NCBI GenBank assembly: GCA_021234155.1
Contig: JAJEKV010000085.1
Span: 3,936,651 to 4,000,650, forward strand
Reading direction: 5' to 3'
Source of the DNA: Isoetes taiwanensis
Taxonomy: Eukaryota; Streptophyta; Lycopodiopsida; Isoetales; Isoetaceae
DNA: 64,000 bases
Every line of letters starts with the position of its first letter. The stretch's first letter is position 1. This document shows, piece by piece, positions 41,701-56,700 of this stretch. The notes below the pieces were generated by a model. It ran no database searches and was not told the DNA's origin. It saw only the letters and a program-made list of their open reading frames with translations. The position numbers and the translations under genes are program-made.

Positions 41701-44700
41701 CTCGGCCCCCAAAACGTAAACCCTTCTAGAGCCTGGCAACCCACAGGGTTTACGTTTCGGAGGCCCTCTCCTTGTCAGATTCGGCCGGGACCTTGCGCCG
41801 TGTCTTGAAGTGGGGTTGGGGTGTTGACGCCAGAGCGCGGACCCTAAAATCCCCTCCCAGGCTGCTTGCCCAAATTTCCTCTCCCCAAGGCCCCGGGGGG
41901 CCGGACGGGCGACCTCCGCCTCCTGGAATCGCGATCGACTCTGCCAATGGACTCGAACGTCGACATTGCCCTGGGGACCAAGTTCCGTGGCCAGAAGACC
42001 ACCCGAACTCCAAGAAGCGCCAAAGTAGCTCACTTCCATCACACTCGTAGTCAATTGGCCTAGGATGTGCATGCGGGATACTGTCGTGGAGGGCGTGAGT
42101 GTTTCCTTCTTTCGCAAAACCGACCGCGGTAACTTGCTCCCTAGGGTAATTTCGCCATTCCTGGACGATTTGGCAGGGGTCTATTTGCCATTCCTGAGCA
42201 TCCCGGTGCCCGAACGACAAAACAAAGGCGGTTTCTACAAGGCCGACATCGACGCGCCCCGCTGTTTGACAAGTTCTCCTGGACCGATCTGAAATCTTTT
42301 GGACCTTCCCCAAGAGGGGCCCCCCGAATGGAGGATCCAACGGCCGGATAGGGGAACCGGGCCCGGAGGGTGGTCATTAGCGCAGCCCCGGGAGCGCCGC
42401 CAGAAGGGCTGCCTCGAACTTTTTGGATCCCCGCCTCCGGGTCCTGACTCTCCCTCTTGTGAGGGATCCCCGCAAGGTCCCGGCCTCGCTTGACTTGGGA
42501 AGGGTGCCAGCCTCGGTTGCCCCGCAACGGGCTGCCCCGACCGCTCTAATGCTAACCCTTTGACCTAGACCTTCTCCGAAAATTCAAAATTGGGCCGTGT
42601 GCTTGAGATGAATTAGGGATCCTACCGGGCAAAACCGAATTTATTTTCGCAATGCATTAATTGCGAAATTTACTTAATGTCTTGCCATCGCAAAAGCGCC
42701 CGACTTTCTACTTGCCACATCGGGAGGAGGAAAGGCCCAAACTCCGCCCGTCGGTTCCCTTGCTCGTATTCTCTCTACTGCCGCTTCGGCCAGGTCCCAA
42801 GTGCAACAGACCAGGACTCCGCCCCCAAAACGTAAACCCTTCTAGAGCCCGGCAACCCACGTGGTTTACGCCGAGGCCCTCTCCTTGTCGATTCGGGCGG
42901 GACCTTGCACCGTCTTGAAGTGGGGTTGGGGTGTTGACGCCTTGAGCCTGACCCTAAAATCCCTCCTGAGGCTGCTTGCCCCAAATTTCCTCTCCCCAAG
43001 GCCCCGGGATCGGACGGGCGACCTCCGCTCCCAATCGCTGATCTGACTCGCCAATGGACTCGAACGCCGACATTGCCCTCGGGGACAAGTTCCGTGGGCG
43101 TAAGACCACCCGAACTCCAAGAAGCGCCAGTAGCTCACTTCCATCACACTCGTAGATCAATTGGCCTAGGATGTGCATGCGGATAATCGCCGTGGGAGGG
43201 CGTGAGTGTTTCCTTCTTCGCAAAACCGACCGCGGTAACTTGCTCCCTAGGGTAATTTCGCCATTCCCGACGATTTGGCAGGGTCTATTTGCCATTCCGA
43301 GCATCCCTGCGTCCGAACGACAAAACAAAGGCGGTTTCTACAAGGCCGACATCGACGCCCGCGGTTTGACAAGTTCTCCTAACCGATCTGAATCTTTTGA
43401 CCTTCCCAAGAGGGGCCCCCGAACGGAGGATCCAACGGCCGGATAGGGGAACCGGCCCGGGAGGGTGGTCATTAGCGTGCAGCCGGGAGCCGCCAGAAGG
43501 GCTGCCGGGAACTTTTTGGATCCCGGCCTCCGGGTCCTGACTCTCCCCCTCTTGTGAGGGATCCCCGCAAGGTCCCGCCTCGCTTTGACTTGGGGAAGGG
43601 TGCCACCCGTTGCCCCGCAGAACGGGCTGCCCCGACCGCTCTAATGCTAACCCTTTGACCTAGACCTTCTCCTAAAAATTCCGAAAATTGGGCCGTGGCC
43701 GAGATGAATTAGGGATCCCAACAAAAACCGAATTTATTTTCGTGCAATGCATTAATTATGCGAATTTACTTAATGTCTTGCCATCGCAAAAGCGCCCCAG
43801 ACTTTCTACTTGCCACATCGGGAGGAGGGAAAGGCCCAAACTCCGCCCGCCGGCCTCCTTGTTCAGATTCTCTGCCGCTTCCGCCAGTGTCCCAAGTGTA
43901 ACAGACCAGACTCGCCCCAAAACGTAAACCCTTCTAGAGCCCCGCAACCCACGTGGTTTACGCAAGAGGCCCTCTCCTTGTCGATTCGGCCGGGACTCTT
44001 GCCGTCTTGAAGTGGGGTTGGGGTGTTGACGCCAGAGCGCGGACCCTAAAATCCCTCCGGAGGCTGCTTGCCCCAAATTTCCTCTCCCCAAGGCCCTGGG
44101 GACGGACGGGCGACCTCCGCTCTCCGGAATCGCGATCTGACTCTGCCAATGGACTCAGAACGTCGACATTGCCCTGGGGACCAAGTTCCGTGGCCAGAAG
44201 ACCACCCGAACTCCAAGAAGCGCCAAAGTAGCTCACTTCCATCACACTCGTAGTCAATTGGCCTAGGATGTGCATGCGGGATACTGTCGTGGAGGGCGTG
44301 AGTGTTTCCTTCTTTCGCAAAACCGACCGTGTAACTTGCTCCCTAGGGTAATTTCGCCATTCCGGACGATTTGGCAGGGTCTATTTGCCATTCCGGAGCA
44401 TCCCCGGTGCCCGAACGACAAAACAGTGCGGTTTCTACAAGGCCGACATCGGGGGCCTCGCGGGGTTTGACAAGTTCTCCCGGACCGATCTGGAATCTTT
44501 TTGGACCTTCCCGAAGAGGGGCCCCTGAACGGAGGATCCAACGGTCGGATAGGGGAACCGGGCTCCGGGAGGGTGGTCATTAGCGTGCAGCCCGGGGAGC
44601 CGCCAGAAGGGCTCCCTTTTTGATCCCGCCTCCCGGGGTCCTGGACTCTCCCTCTTGTGAGGGATCCCCGCAAGGTCCGCCTCGCTTGACTTGGGGAAGG

Positions 44701-47700
44701 GTGCCAGCTCTGCTCCACAACGGGCTGCCCCGACCGCTTCTAATGAACCCTTTGACCTAGACCTTCCTCGGGGAACTTTTTGGATCCCGGCCCCGGGTCC
44801 CGGACTCTCCCCTCTTGTGAGGGATCCCCGCAAGGTCCCCGCCTCGCTTGACTTGGGGAAGGGTGCCAGCCTGGTTGCCCCGCAACGGGCTGCCCCACCG
44901 CTCTAATGCTAACCCTTTGACCTAGACCTTCTCCTAAAAATTCAAAATTGGGCCGCGGTGCTGAGATGAATTAGGGATCCTACCGGCAAAACCGGAATTT
45001 ATTTTCGTGCAATGCATTAATTGCGAATTTACTTAATGTCTTGCCATCTGCAAAAGCTTCCCCGACTTCTACTTGCCACATCGGGAGGAGGAAAGGCCCA
45101 AACTCCGGCCCGGCCAGGCCTCCCTTGCTCGTATTCTCCGGCTGCCGCCAGGTCCCAAGTGCAACAGACCAGGACTCGGCCCCCAAAACGTAAACCCTTC
45201 TAGAGCCCGCAACCCACGTGGTTTACGCTTGAGGCCCTCTCCTTGTCGATTCGGCCGACCTTGCGCCGGTGTCTTGAAGTGGGGTTGGGGTGTTGACGCG
45301 AGGCCTGACCCTAAAATCCCTCCGAGGTCGTGCTTGCCCCAAATTTCTCTCCCCCCCCCCGGGGACGGACGGGCGACCTTCCGCCTCCCGAATCGCGACC
45401 GACTCGCCAATGGACTCGTGAACGCCGACATTGCCCCGGGGACCAAGTTCCTCGGGCAAAGACCACCCGAACTCCAAGAAGCGCCAAAGTAGCTCACTTC
45501 CATCACACTCGTGGTCAATTGGCCTAGGATGTGCATGCGGGATACCGCCGTGGAGGGCGGAGTGTTTCCTTCTTTCGCAAAACCGACCGCGGTAACTTGC
45601 TCCCTAGGGTAATTTCGCCATTCCTGACGATTTGGCGGTGGTCTATTTGCCATTCCGAGCATCCCCGCGTCCCGAACGACAAAACAAGGCGGTTTCTACA
45701 AGGCCGACATCGACGCCCACGGGTTTGACAAGTTCTCCCGACCGATCTGAAATCTTTTGACCTTCCCCAAGAGGGGCCCCCGAACGGAGGATCCAACGGG
45801 CCGGATAGGGGAACCGGCCCGAGGGGGTGGTCATTAGCGCAGCCCCGGGGAGCGCCGCCAGAAGGGCTGCCTCGAACTTTTTGATCCCGCCTCCTGGGTC
45901 CTGACTCTCCCCTTGTGAGGGATCCCCGCAAGGTCCCGGCCTCGCTTTGACTTGGGAAGGGTGCCAGCTCTGGTTGCCCCGCAACGGGCTGCCCCGACCG
46001 CTCTAATGCTAACCCTTTGACCTAGACCTTCTCCGAAAATTCAAAATTGGGCCGTGTGGCCGAGATGAATTAGGGATCCTACCGGCAAAACCGAATTTAT
46101 TTTCGCGGCAATGCATTAATTATAATTTACTTAATGTCTTGCCATCGCAGAAAGCCCCGACTTCTACTTGCCACATCGGAGGAGGAAAGGCCCAAACTCC
46201 GCCCGCCGGGCCTCTTGCCCGTAGATTCTCGGGCAGCTGCTGCCCAGTCCCAAGTGCAACAGACCAGACTCTCGCCCCCAAACGTAAACCCTTCTAGAGC
46301 CCTGCAACCCACTGTGGTTTACGCTTCGGAGGCCCTCTCCTTGTCGATTCGGCCGGACCTTGCACCGTGGTCTTGAAGTGGGGTTGGGGTGTTGACGCCA
46401 GAGCGCTGGACCCTAAAATCCTCCCCGAGGCTGCTTGCCCCAAAATTCCTCTCCCCAAGGCCCCGGGACTGACGGGCGACCTCCGCCTCCCGAATCGCTG
46501 ATCCGACTCGCCAATGGACTCGAACGCCGACATTGCCCCTGGGGACCAAGTTCCGTGGGCCGAAGACCACCAACTCCAAGAAGCCCAAAGTAGCTCACTT
46601 CCATCACACTCGTAGTCAATTGGCCTAGGATGTGCATGCGGATACCGCCGTGGGAGGGCGGAGTGTTTCCTTCTTTCAAAACCCGACCGTAACTTGCTCC
46701 CTAGGGTAATTTCGCCATTCCTGACGATTTTGCGCTGGTCTATTTGCCATTCCGAGCATCCCTGCGTCCTAACGACAAAACAAAGGCGGGTTTCTACAAG
46801 GCCGACATCGACGCCTCGGGTTTGACAAGTTCTCCTGACCGATCTGGAATCTTTGACCTTCCCAAGAGGGGCCCCCGAACGGAGGATCCAACTGGCCGGA
46901 TAGGGGAACCGCCCGGAGGGTGGTCATTAGCGCAGCCCCGGGAGCGCCGCCAGAAGGGCTGCCTCGAACTTTTTTGATCCCGCCCCCCGGGTCCTGGACT
47001 CTCCCCTCTTGTGAGGGATCCCCGCAAGGTCCTCCGCCTCGCTTGACTTGGGGAAGGGTGCCACTGCTGTCCCCGCAACGGCTGCCCCCTGACCGCTCTA
47101 ATGCTAACCCTTTGACCTAGACCTTCTCCTCAAAATTCAAAATTGGGCCGTAGTCCGAGATGAATTAGGATCCTACCGGCAAAAACCGAATTTATTTTCG
47201 CGGCAATGCATTAATTATGAATTTACTAATGTCTTGCCATCGCAAAAGCTCCGACTTCTACTTGCCACATCGGGAGGAGGAAAGGCCCAAACTCCGCCCG
47301 CCCGCCGGGCCTCTTGCTCCGTATTCTCGGGCTGCCGCCGCCAGGTCCCAAGTGCAACAGACTGTGACTCCTACCCCCAAAACGTAAACCCTTCTAGAGC
47401 CCGGCAACCCACGGGTTTACGCTTCGAGGCCCTCTCCTTGTCGATTCGGCCGGGACCTTGCGCCGTCTTGAAGTGGGGTTGGGGTGTTGACGCCAGAGCG
47501 CTGACTCCTAAAATCCCTCCTCCGAGGCTGCTTGCCCCAAATTTCCTCTCCCCAAGGCCCTGGGACGGACGGGCGACCTCCGCCTCCCCGAATCGCTGAC
47601 CGACTCGCCAATGGACTCGGAAACGCCGACATTGCCCTGGGACCAAGTTCCGCGGGCCGAAGACCACCCAACTCCAAGAAGCGCCAAAGTAGCTCACTTC

Positions 47701-50700
47701 CATCACACTCGTAGTCAATTGGCCTAGGATGTGCATGCGATACCGCCCGTGGAGGGCGTGAGGTTTCCTTTCGCAAAACCCACCGCGGTAACTTGCTCCC
47801 TAGGGTAATTTCGCCATTCCTGACGATTTGGTGGTCTATTTGCCATTCGAGCATCCCTGCGTCTCGAACGACAAAACAAGTCAAGGTTTCTACAAGGTCG
47901 ACATCGTGACTTTCCGGCTTTGACAAGTTCTCCGGACCGATCTGGAATCTTTTGGACCTTCCCCGGAAGAGGGGCCCCCCGAACGGAGGATCCATAGGGG
48001 AACCGGCCCGAGGGTGGTCATAGGGGAACCGGGCTCCCTCGAACTTTTTGGTGGGGTCCCACTCTCCCCTCCCTCGGCATCCCCCCCCCCCCTCGGACTT
48101 GGGGAAGGGTGCCAGAAGGGCCCCCACCGCTCTAATGCTAACCCTTTGACCTAGACCTTCTCCTAAAATCCGGGGAAACTTTTTGATCCCGCCCCTGGTC
48201 CTGGACTCTCCCTCTTGTGAGGGATCCCCGCAAGGTCCCCGGCCTCGCTTGACTTGGGGAAGGGTGCCAGCCTCTGCTGCCCCCGCAACCCGCTGCCCCC
48301 GACCGCTCTAATGCTAACCCTTTGACCTAGACCTTCTCCTAAAATTCCAAAATTGGGCCGTAGTCGAGATGAATTAGGGATCCTACCGCAAAAAAACGGA
48401 ATTTATTTTCGCGGCAATGCATTAATTATGCAATTTACTTAATGTCTTGCCATCGCCAAAGCGCCCCTTCTACTTGCCACATCGGGAGGAGGAAAGGCCC
48501 AAACTCCGCCCGCCGGGCCTCCCTTGTTCCAGATTCTCGGCCGCCGCTTGCCCGCCCACAAAACAAGGTGCCAGTCCCAAGTGTAACAAGTTCCCCGGAC
48601 GATCTGAGACTCGCCCCCAAAACGTAAACCCTTCTAGAGCCCGCAACCCACGTGGTTTACGCCCGAGGCCCCTCTCTCCCTGTCTTGGGATTCGGCCGAC
48701 CTTGCCGCTGCTAGGTCTTGAAGTGGGTTCCGAGGTGTTGGACGCCCGAATTTATTTTTCGCGCAGCATGACTCCTAAAAACTCCTCCCCAGGTCGCTCC
48801 GTTGCCCCAAATTTCTCTCCCCAAGGCCCCTTCGGGACGGACGGGCCTTGCACCTCCGCCTCCTCGATCTCATTTCGACTCCCAATGGACTCTAACGCCG
48901 ACATTGCCCTCTGGGACCAAGTTCGCGGGCCGGAAGACCACCCAACTCCAAGAAGCGCCAAAGTAGCTCACTTCCATCACACTCTCAGTCAATTGGCCTA
49001 GGATGTGTGGTTACATGGATACCGGCCGGGAGGGCGGAGTGTTTCCTTCTTCGCAAAACCCACCGCAACTTGCTCCCTAGGGTAATTTCGCCATTCCTGA
49101 CGATTTGGTGGTCTATTTGCCATTCCCGAGCATCCCTGCGTGCCCGAACGACAAAACAAGGCGGTTTCTACAAGGCCGACATCGACGCTGGGTTTGACAA
49201 GTTCTCCTTCGACCGATCTGAAATCTTTTGACCTTCCCAAGAGGGGCCCCCCAACCAGGATCCAACCTGCCGGATAGGGGAACCGGCCCGGAGGGTGGTC
49301 ATTAGCGCCTACAAAGCCCCAGGGAGCCCTCCGAAGGGCTGCCTCGAACTTTTTGGATCCCGGCCCCCGGGTCCTGGACTCTCCCTCTTGTGAGGGATCC
49401 CCGCAAGGTCCCGCCTCGCTTGACTTGGGGAAGGGTGCCACCGTTGCTGTTCCCAAGAACGGCTGCCCCACCGCTCTAATGCTAACCCTTTGACCTAGAC
49501 CTTCTCCGGGGTAATCCAAAATTGGGCCGTAGGCCGAGATGAATTAGGGATCCCCGCAAAAACCGGAATTTATTTTCGTGCAATGCATTAATTGCTAATT
49601 TACTTAATGTCTTGCCATCGCAAAAGCCGCCCCCTCGACTTCTACTTGCCACATCGGGAGGAGGAAAGGCCCAAACTCCGCCCGCCGGGCCTCTTGCTCA
49701 GATTCTCGTGCTGCTTCCGCCAGGTCCCAAGTGCAACAGACCGTGACTCGCCCCCAAAACGAACCCTTCTAGAGCCCGCAACCCACGTGGTTTACGCTTC
49801 GAGGCCCTCCCTTGTCGATTCGCCGGACCTTGGCGTGTCTTGAAGTGGGGTTGGGGTGTTGACGCCGCAGCTGGACCCTAAAATCCCTCCTCGAGGCTGC
49901 TGCCCCAAATTCTCCTCCCCAAGGCCCTGGACGGACGGCGACCTCCGCCTCCCGAATCGCGATCTGACTCTGCCAATGGACTCAGAACGCCGACATTGCC
50001 CTGGGGACCAAGTTCCGCGGGCGTAAAGACCACCCAACTCCAAGAAGCGCTAGCAGCTCACTTCCATCACACTCAGAGTCAATTGGCCTAGATGTGCATG
50101 CTGGATACCGGTTGTGGAGGGCGGAGTGCTTCCTTCTTTCGCAAAACCGACCGTAACTTGCTCCCTAGGGTAATTTCGCCATTCCTCGACGAGATTTGTG
50201 GTCTATTTGCCATTCCGAGCATCCCTGCCCTAACGACAAAACAAGGCGGTTTCTACAAGGCCGACACGACGCCAGTTTGACAAGTTCTCCCCGACCGCAT
50301 CTGGAAATCTTTGACCTTCCCCGGCAGGCCTCAACGGAGGATCCAAATCTGGCCGGATAGGGGAACCGGCTCGGAGGGTGGTCATTAGCTGCGTACCGGG
50401 AGCTACCGCCAGAAGGGTCGCTTCGAACTTTTTGATCCCGGGCCTCCGGGTCCTGGACTCTCCCTCTTGTGAGGGGATCCCCAAGGTCCCCGGGCTCGCT
50501 TGACTTGGGGAGAGGCCACGGCTGTTCCCGCGAACCGCTGCCCCGACCGCTCTAATGCTAACCCTTTGACCTGTGGTCCTCCAAAAATTCAAAATTGGGC
50601 CGCGGTGTCGAGATGAATTAGGGACCTACCGCAAAACCGAATTTCTATTTCGCGGCAATGCATTAATTGGTGAATTTACGCATCGCGTCTTTGCCATCGG

Positions 50701-53700
50701 TAAAAGCCCGAATTTCTACTTGCCACATCGTGGGAGGAGGAAGGCCCAAACTCATCTCGGCTGGCCTCTTTGCTCCATTCTCTACCGTTGCCGCCGTGTC
50801 CCAGTGCAACGTACTGTGACTCGCCCCCAAAACGTAAACCTTCTGGGGAGTCACGGGCAACCTGCTGTGGTTTACGCTTCGAGGTCTCCTTGTCGATCTA
50901 CCGGACCTTGCACCGTCTTGAAGTGGGTTGGGTGTTGACGCCGTAGCTTAATTTAAAACTCTCCCGAGGTCGCTGCCCTACTCTCTCCCTAAGGCCCTGG
51001 GACGGACGCAGCGACCTCCTCGGGCCTCGAATCGCTGACTGACTCGCCAATGGACCTTAACGCCGACATTGCCCGGGGAAACCGTTCCGCGGGCCGTAAG
51101 ACCACCAACTCCAAGAAGCCAGCAGCCTTACTTCCATCACACTCGTAGTCAATTGGGCTCTAGGGATGCATGCGATAATCGCTGCGGGAGGGCGCGGAGT
51201 GTTTCCTTCTTCGCGAAAACCGACCGTAACTTGCTCCCTAGGGTAATTTCGCCATTCCTGGACGATTTATAGGTCTATTTTGCCATCTCGAGGCATCCCT
51301 GCGGCCTCGAACGACAAAATAAAGGCGGGTTTCTACAAGGTTTACATCGACTTCGCTACGTTTGACAAGTTCCTGACCGACCTCGGGAATCTTTGACCTT
51401 CCGGCGAGGGGCCCCCTCAACCGAGGATTCAACGGCCGATAGGGGAACTGCCCGAGGGGTGGTCATTAGCGTACCGGGAGCTGCTGAAGGGTCAGCCGGG
51501 AACTTTTTGATCCCGCCTCCCGGGTCCCGACTCTCCCTCTTGTGAGGGATCCCGCAAGGTCCCGCCTCGCTTGATTCTGGGTGCTGTACTCTGGCCCGCA
51601 GAATCTGCCAGCCTCGACCGCTCTAATGTTAACCCTTTGACTCTAGACCTTCTCCAAAAATTCAAAATTACCGTAGGCCGAGAGATGAATTAGGGATCCT
51701 TACCGCAAAAAAACCGGAATTTATTTTCGTGCAATGCATTAATTCAGCACTTCTACGGTAATGTCTTGCCATCAGGTGCCCCGGGACTTCTACTTGCCAC
51801 ATCTGGGAGGAGGAAAGGCCTAAACTCCGCCCGCCGCCTCTTGCTCCATTTCGCCGCTTCGCCGTGTCCTGCGTGCAATGACGATTCTCGTTTCAAAACG
51901 TAAACCCTTCTAGAGCCCGCAAATCACAGGCTTACGCCGGAGGCCCTCTGTCGATCTGGCCGACCTTGGCGCCGCGGTCTTGAAGTGGGGTTAGTGTTGA
52001 CGCCAGAAAGCGCTGACCCTAAAATCCTCCCGAGGTCGCTTGCCCTTAAATTCTCTCCTGCCCCGGGACGGACGGCACTTCCGCCTCCCATCATGGACCG
52101 ACCGCCAATGGACTCGTAACGTCGACATTGCTCCGGGACCAAGTTCCGTACGTAGTAAGACCACCAACTCCAAGAAGCCAAAGTAGCTCACTTCCATCAC
52201 ACTCGTGAGTCAATTGGCCTAGGGATGTATGCGACACGTGGAGGGCATGAGTAGCCTTCTTCGCGAAAACCCACCGGGTAACTTGCTCCCTAGGGTAATT
52301 TCGCCATTCCTATCGCATTTGCGGTGGTCTATTTGCCATTCCCAGCATCCCGCGGCTCCGAACGACAAACAAAGGCGGGGTTTCTACAAGGCCGAGCATC
52401 GACGCCTGGGCTTTACGCCCTCCTGACCGAATTTGAATCTTTGACCTTCCCCGGCGGGCCCTCGAATCCGGAGGATCCAACGGCCGAATAGGGGAACCGG
52501 CTCCGTGAGGGTGGTCATTAGCGCAGCCGGGAGCGCCAGAAGGGTCAGCTTCGAACTTTTTGATCCCGGGCCTCGGGTCCTGACTCTCCCCTTGTGAGAG
52601 GGATCCTGTCCCCGGGCCCCGCTTGACTTGGGTAGGGTGCCAGCTCTGCTGCCCCGCAATCCGCTGCCCCACCGCTCTAATGCTAACCCTTGACTCAGAC
52701 CTTCTCCAAAATTCCAAAATTGGGCCGTAGGCCGGAGATGAATTAGGGATCCTTACCGCAAAACCGGAATTTATTTTCGTGCAATGTAATAATTTAATTT
52801 ACGGTCGTCTTGCCATCAAGAAAGCTCGACTTCTAATACTTGCCATCGGGAGGAGGAAAGGCCCAAACTCCGCCCGGCCGGGCCTTCCTGTCTGCAGATT
52901 TCCTATTGCCGCCGCCGTGTCCTATGCAATGAGCCAGATTCTCGTTCCCCAAAACGTAAACTCCTTTCTAGAGTTCGCGAACCATGCGTTTACGCTTTCA
53001 GGCCTCTCCTCACGATTCGCCGGACCTTGCGCCGTCTTTGAAGTGCTTAAAGGACGCCGAGCGGACTTAAATTCCCGAGGTCGCTAGTTCAAATTCTCCT
53101 TAAGGCCCGGGACTACGGGCGACTCCGCTTTCTCCTAATCGCTGACCGACTCGGCCAATGGACTCAGAACGCCTGACATATCGACCAAGTTCCGCGGGCC
53201 AGAAGACCAACTAACTCCAAGAAGCGCCTAAAGTAGCTCACTTCCATCACACCTCGTAGCCACGGGCCCAGATGTGCATGCTGGATACCGCCGTGGAGGC
53301 GAGTGTTTTTCGCAAAACCGGGGACCGTGTAACTTGCTCCCTAGGGTACTACCCCGAATGATTTGTTGTGGTCTATTTGCCATTCCGAGCATCCCTGCGT
53401 CTGCCAAACCACAAAACAAGGCGCGTTTCTACAAGGTCGACATCAGACGCTGCTTGACAAGTTCTCCCACTTCCATCTCTTGGAATCTTTGACCTTCCCC
53501 AAGAGGGGCTCCCCCTCGAACGGAGGATCCAACCTGGCCGGATAGGGGAACCGCCCGAGGGTGGCTTTCCTCATAGCGCGGCAGCCCCGGGAGCCGCTGA
53601 AGGGTCAGCTCTCGGGAACTTTTTGGATCCCGCCTCCGGGTCCGGACTCTCCCTCTTTGTGAGGGATCCCCGCAGGTCCTGGCCTCGCTGGACTTGGGAA

Positions 53701-56700
53701 GGGTGCCGCCTCTGCTGTTCAACCCGGCTGCCCTGTACCCTCTCGCTTCTTAACGCTAACCCTTTGACCTAGACCTTCTCCGGTAAATTCAAAATTGGGC
53801 CGCAGGCCGAGATGAATTAGGATCCTACCGGCAAAAACCGAATTCTATTTTCGCGGCAATGCATTAGTTAATTTGCATTTAATGTCTTGCCATCGCAAAA
53901 TTCTACTTTGCCATCGAGGAGGAGCTCAAACTCCGGGCCCGCCGCTTCCCCTTGCTCCAGATTCTCTACAGCCGCCAGGGTCCCAGGCAATGTAGACCAG
54001 GGATTCTCGTTCCCCCCAAAAACGTAAACCCTTCTTCTAGAGTCGCAACCCACGTGGTTTATTTCTGAGGCCCTCCTCCTTGTCGTGATTCTAGCTGGAC
54101 CTGCGCCGGTTCTAAAGGGGTTAGGTGTTAATGCCAGAAGCTGACTCCTAAAATCGAGGCTGCTTGCCCCAAATTTCCTCTTCCTTAAGGCCCCGGACGA
54201 CGGGCGACACTCCATTCTAATCACATCTGACTCTCGGCCTAATGGACTCGTAACGCCGACATTGCCCCCCTCAGACCAAGTTCCAGGCTGTAAGACCACC
54301 CGGACTCCAAGAAGCTTAAAGTAGCTTCACTTCCATCACACTCGTAGTCAATTGGCCTAGGATGCATGCTGATAATCGTCGCGGAGGGAGCGTTTCTTTT
54401 CAAAACCGACCGCGGTAACTTGCTCCCTAGGTAATTTCGCTTATTCCCGGACGAGATTTGGCGGTGGTCTATTTTGCCATTCCGAGCATCCTGCGTTCTA
54501 ACGACAAAACAAGGCGGTTTCTACAAGGTCGGCACGTGATCGCTGGGTTTCCAATGCCTCCCACCATCCGAATCTTTTGACCTTCTCAAGAGGGCCTCTG
54601 AATCCATCCAATCTGGCCGGATAGGGGAACCTGCCCGGAGGGTGGCTGGCTACGCGTACTCGGGAGCGGCCGCTTTAGCTGGTCAGCTTCTGAACTTTTT
54701 GATCCCGGCCTCGGGTCCTGACTCTCCCTCTCAGGAGGGGCATCCCCCAGCGTCCCGCCTTTGACTTGAAGGGTGTCACCGGCTATTCCCTAACCGGGTC
54801 AGCCTCGGACCGGCTCTAATGCTTAACCCTTTGACCTAGACCTTCTCCGGCCCCACTGAACTCTGATCCCGGCCTCCGTGTCCTGACTTCCTCCCTTGTG
54901 GAGGGATCCCCGCAAGGTCCCCGCCTCGCTTGACTTGGGAAGGGTGCCGCCGGCTGTTCCCGCGAACGCTGCCCCGACCTTCACGCTAACCCTTTGACCT
55001 AGACCTTCTCCTCAAAATTCAAAATTGGCCGCAGGGCCGAGATGAATTAGGGATCCTTACCGGCAAAAACCGAATTTATTTTCAGCAATGCATTAATTGC
55101 TAATTTATAATGTCTCACATCGCAGCTCGACTTCTACTTGCCACATCGGAGGAGGAAAGGCCCAAACTCCGTCTGGCCGGGCCTCTGTTCGTATTCTACT
55201 GGCCGCTTCTACCAGTCCCAGTGCAATGTGACAGATCTCTACTCAAAACGTAAACCTTCTAGAGCCCTGCAACCCACACATGGTTTACGTTTCTGGAGAG
55301 GTATCCCTCTCCTTGTCGATTTCCGCCTGACCTTGCCTGTCTTGAAGTGGGTTGGGTGTTGACGCCAGAGCTGACTAAAATTCCTGAGTCGCTTGCTCCC
55401 AAATTTCTCTCCCAAGGCCTCAATTCTACTCTGGCACTGGGCCTCCTGTAATCGCTGACCGACTTCCGCCAATGGACTCAACGCTCAATGTTCTCGGGAC
55501 AAGTTCCGTGGGCCAAGACCACCCGAACTCCAAGAAGCGCAAAGTAGCTTCACTTCCATCACACTCAGAGTCAATTGGCTCAGGATGTACAAGTGATACC
55601 TGGCTGGAGGGCGGAGGCTTCTTTTCGCAAAACCGACTGTAACTTGCTCCCTAGGGTAATTTCGGCCATTCCTGGGATGATTTGGGTGGTCTATTTGCCA
55701 TTCTCGAGCATCCTCGGCAATTCTAACGACAAAATAAAGGCGCGGTTTCTACAAGGTTTACATCGACGCCCGGGTTTACTGCAAGTTCTCCTGACCGATC
55801 TGAAATCTTTGGACTCCTCCCCAAGAGGGGCCTCCCAATCCAGGATCCAATCTGGCCGATAGGGAACCTCTGCCCGAGGGTGGTCATTAGCGCAGCTCGG
55901 GAGCGGCCGCCAGAAGGGCTGCCTCTGAACTTTTTGATCCCGGCCTCGGGTCCTGGACTTCCCTCTTGCAGGAGGGACCCCTCGCAAGGTCCTCGGGCCT
56001 CATGGACTTGGGAGGGTGCTGCCTGTTCTCGCAACCTGGCCGCCTCGGACCATTCTAATGCCAACCCTTTGACTCCAGACTCCTTCTCCTCAAAAATTCA
56101 AAATTGGGCTGTAGCCGGAGATGAATTAGGTGCATCCTACCTGCAAAACCGGAATTTATTTTCGGCAGTAAATGGCCACTTTAATTGAGAATGTCTTACA
56201 TCAGTAGTGCTAATTCCCCATCACTTACACACTCTGAGGAGGAGGCCCGCAAAACTCCGGCTCACAAGCCTCTGCCCATTCTACTGGCCGCTTTTCTCGC
56301 CAGGTCCCAGGTAACAGACCGCACTTTCCCAAACGTAACCCTTCTAGAGTTCAAAGGCACCTGCTGTGGTTTAATAAGCCGGAGGCCTCCTTTGTCGTGA
56401 TTCTACTGACCTTGCACTGTGGTTCTCAAGTGGGTTGGGGTGTTGACTTCGTAGCTGACTCCTAAAATTCTCCGGGAGGTTGCTGGCTCAAATTCTCTCC
56501 TGGGCGCCTGGATTTAATGGATACCTCCGCTCTCCCACCAAGGATTCCACTGCAATGGACTAACGCCGACATTGCCTGGGATCAAGTTCCAGGCTGTAGT
56601 ATTCACCCTAACTCCAAGAGCCGCAGCTCATCATCACACTCGTAGTCAATTGGCCTAGGGATGTGCACGGATACCGGCCCGGAGGCGCGAGTGCTTCGCA

